Origin: Nemertoderma westbladi
Taxonomy: Eukaryota; Xenacoelomorpha; Nemertodermatida; Nemertodermatidae
Length of the DNA: 43,898 bases
Reading direction: 5' to 3'
NCBI GenBank assembly: GCA_032718475.1
Contig: JAUCBJ010004849.1
Location: 1 to 43,898, forward strand
Shown here: positions 42,787 through 43,898 of the stretch, piece after piece
How the letters are laid out: each line of letters opens with the position of its first letter
How positions within the stretch are numbered: position 1 is the stretch's first letter
Notes under the pieces: generated by a model
Seen by the model: the letters and a program-made list of their open reading frames with translations, nothing else
Databases searched by the model: none
What the model was told of the DNA's origin: nothing
Translations under genes and position numbers: made by a program

Positions 42787-43898
42787 TGATGAAAACATAT
42801 AAGTTGGGGCCAGTTCCCAAGAAGGGCAACCTAACACTCTCTGGTTCTTTTCGGGGAATCTCATTGATCTCGATTGCTGCAAAGCTATACAATCGAATTA
42901 TATTAAATCGCATCATGGATCCCATTGAGAGACTGCTCCATGGAGATCAAATGGGTTCCGTAAAGGTCGTGGGACCATGGAGCCCATTTGGCACTTAGAA
43001 GGATAATTGAAGAGTTATCAAAAAAGAAAGACAGGCATTTGGCTGTTATCTTTGTTGACTTTTTCAAGGCCTTTGATTCAGCAGTCAGCCTACTTTCATT
43101 ATATGGGATTCCTGATGAAATAATTGCAGCAATCAGATCAGTATACGATGGTTCGACAACATTTGTATCTACTGTTAACGGTGACACAGAACCATATGAA
43201 ATGTTATGGGGCGTCCTCCAGGGAGACACACTTGCACCATTCTTGTTCATAATTGTGGTTGACTATGTTCTACGCATGTTCTTAGATCATCATAATGATG
43301 ATTGGGTGATGATAACTCCACCTACTGGCTCCAGAAGTCGAGGAAATCCTGACAAGTACCTAACGGATCTAGACATTGCTGAAAGTCCTCTGCAAGTCTC
43401 TGACCGGATGAGCATAAGCTCAAAGGATGGTATGCTTGAACATGTGGACGACTTCTGTTACCTGGGATCATGGATGCGAAAGTCAGGTGAGGCGAATACG
43501 TAAGGGAAATGCATGGCCAGCCTTGAATAGGCTTTCCAGGATTTGGAAGTCACATAGAATTCATTGGAAACTTAAGGTTCGATTATTTAGAGCGGGGTTC
43601 AAGTACAATGCACACATCTCCAACCAGACACTATATAACATTGGAGGTGTCTCATTGGTTCCCCCAAGCTTGACACTAGAACAAAATCGCCTCCGCTTTG
43701 CAGGACATTGCTTTCGCCGTGAGGACCATCCAGTGCATAATCTTGTACTTTGACAGCCTCATAGAGTGAATAAGCATGGTGGACAGCCCATGACTTTCTT
43801 GAGACGCATCTTAAAGGACGCACTGGCCTTGAAGATTTGGATGATCTAGCAAATGTCATGGGTGATAGGGAGTTTTGGCGGCGCAATCTTGTTGACAA
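42787..43898 (+). mobile_element. LINE-A copy 4, 5'-truncated, runs off the window
   Basis: The plus-strand copy begins within the RT (GATGAAAACATATAAG, matching copy 1 upstream of VPVPKKGNL) and is still in LINE-A at the last base. Its 3' end, expected about 50-60 bases further, is outside the window. Confidence 0.85.
42787..43898 (+). pseudogene. LINE-A copy 4: reverse transcriptase lacking FADD
   Basis: Present: VPKKGNLTLSGSFRGISL, RRIIEELSKKKDRH, IFVDFFKAFDS, GVLQGDTLAPFLFI, DFCYLGSW and the HISNQTLYNIG / RFAGHCFRRED tail. Lost: a stretch near 43380 takes out the catalytic FADD motif (DLDIAESPLQVSD in its place), and a second near 43594 takes out VPVLLYGSPCWAL. A smaller loss near 43083 drops SRSRMF. 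Frames shift at about 42950 and 43495. Not functional. Confidence 0.85.

Noticed and set aside
42575-42925. Hydrophobic minus-strand frames of 97 and 116 residues
   Set aside because: They run across a poly-G tract and into the antisense of LINE-A copy 4, so they are chance frames.
1-43898. tRNA or rRNA genes
   Set aside because: Visual scanning found no paired A-box/B-box with a cloverleaf and no rRNA-like conserved block; a covariance-model scan was not possible here.

Overview
The window is eukaryotic and looks like repeat-rich, AT-rich DNA from a marine invertebrate. A deuterostome such as an echinoderm or hemichordate fits best, but the sequence does not settle the species. The evidence is a rhodopsin-family neuropeptide receptor on an exon with textbook GT/AG splice borders, several families of APE-type LINE retrotransposon, a THAP-domain remnant, inverted-repeat DNA elements, and no bacterial gene organisation.

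Layout. 1-3670: non-coding, with long G homopolymers. 3675-4795 (minus): the only well-supported host coding exon, an orexin (hypocretin) receptor-like GPCR. It is bounded by a splice acceptor and a splice donor, so the gene continues outside this exon on both sides. 5499-7533: a 2.03-kb inverted-repeat (foldback-type) DNA transposon. Its arms are built from a GGACACTTCCCCCCC minisatellite, it is flanked by an exact 8-bp target duplication (GGCGAATA), and it splits an older reverse-transcriptase relic. 7746-11630: mostly non-coding. 11632-15373 (minus): LINE-A copy 1, nearly full length (3.7 kb). 15603-16187 (plus): C-terminal part of another reverse transcriptase. 16393-16761 (plus): broken THAP-domain gene. 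About 17580-22210 (minus): LINE-B, a two-ORF element (ORF1 plus APE/RT ORF2) with several breaks. 23579-24577: two short LINE-A copies lying tail to tail, each with its own target duplication. 26740-27018: a G-rich 60-bp minisatellite. 27034-29480 (plus): LINE-A copy 3. 30227-30720: a 157-bp tandem repeat. 32300-41033: small hairpin and MITE-like elements and two decayed LINE-A copies. 42787-43898 (plus): LINE-A copy 4, running off the window.

Apart from the receptor exon, nearly all recognisable coding sequence is retroelement-derived and inactivated. LINE-A alone contributes seven copies or fragments. Each longer copy carries its own internal deletions, so the locus records repeated insertion followed by piecemeal DNA loss. 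Poly-G and poly-C runs of 10-23 bases recur throughout, including one inside the LINE-B reverse-transcriptase frame. No tRNA, rRNA or CRISPR array was seen.
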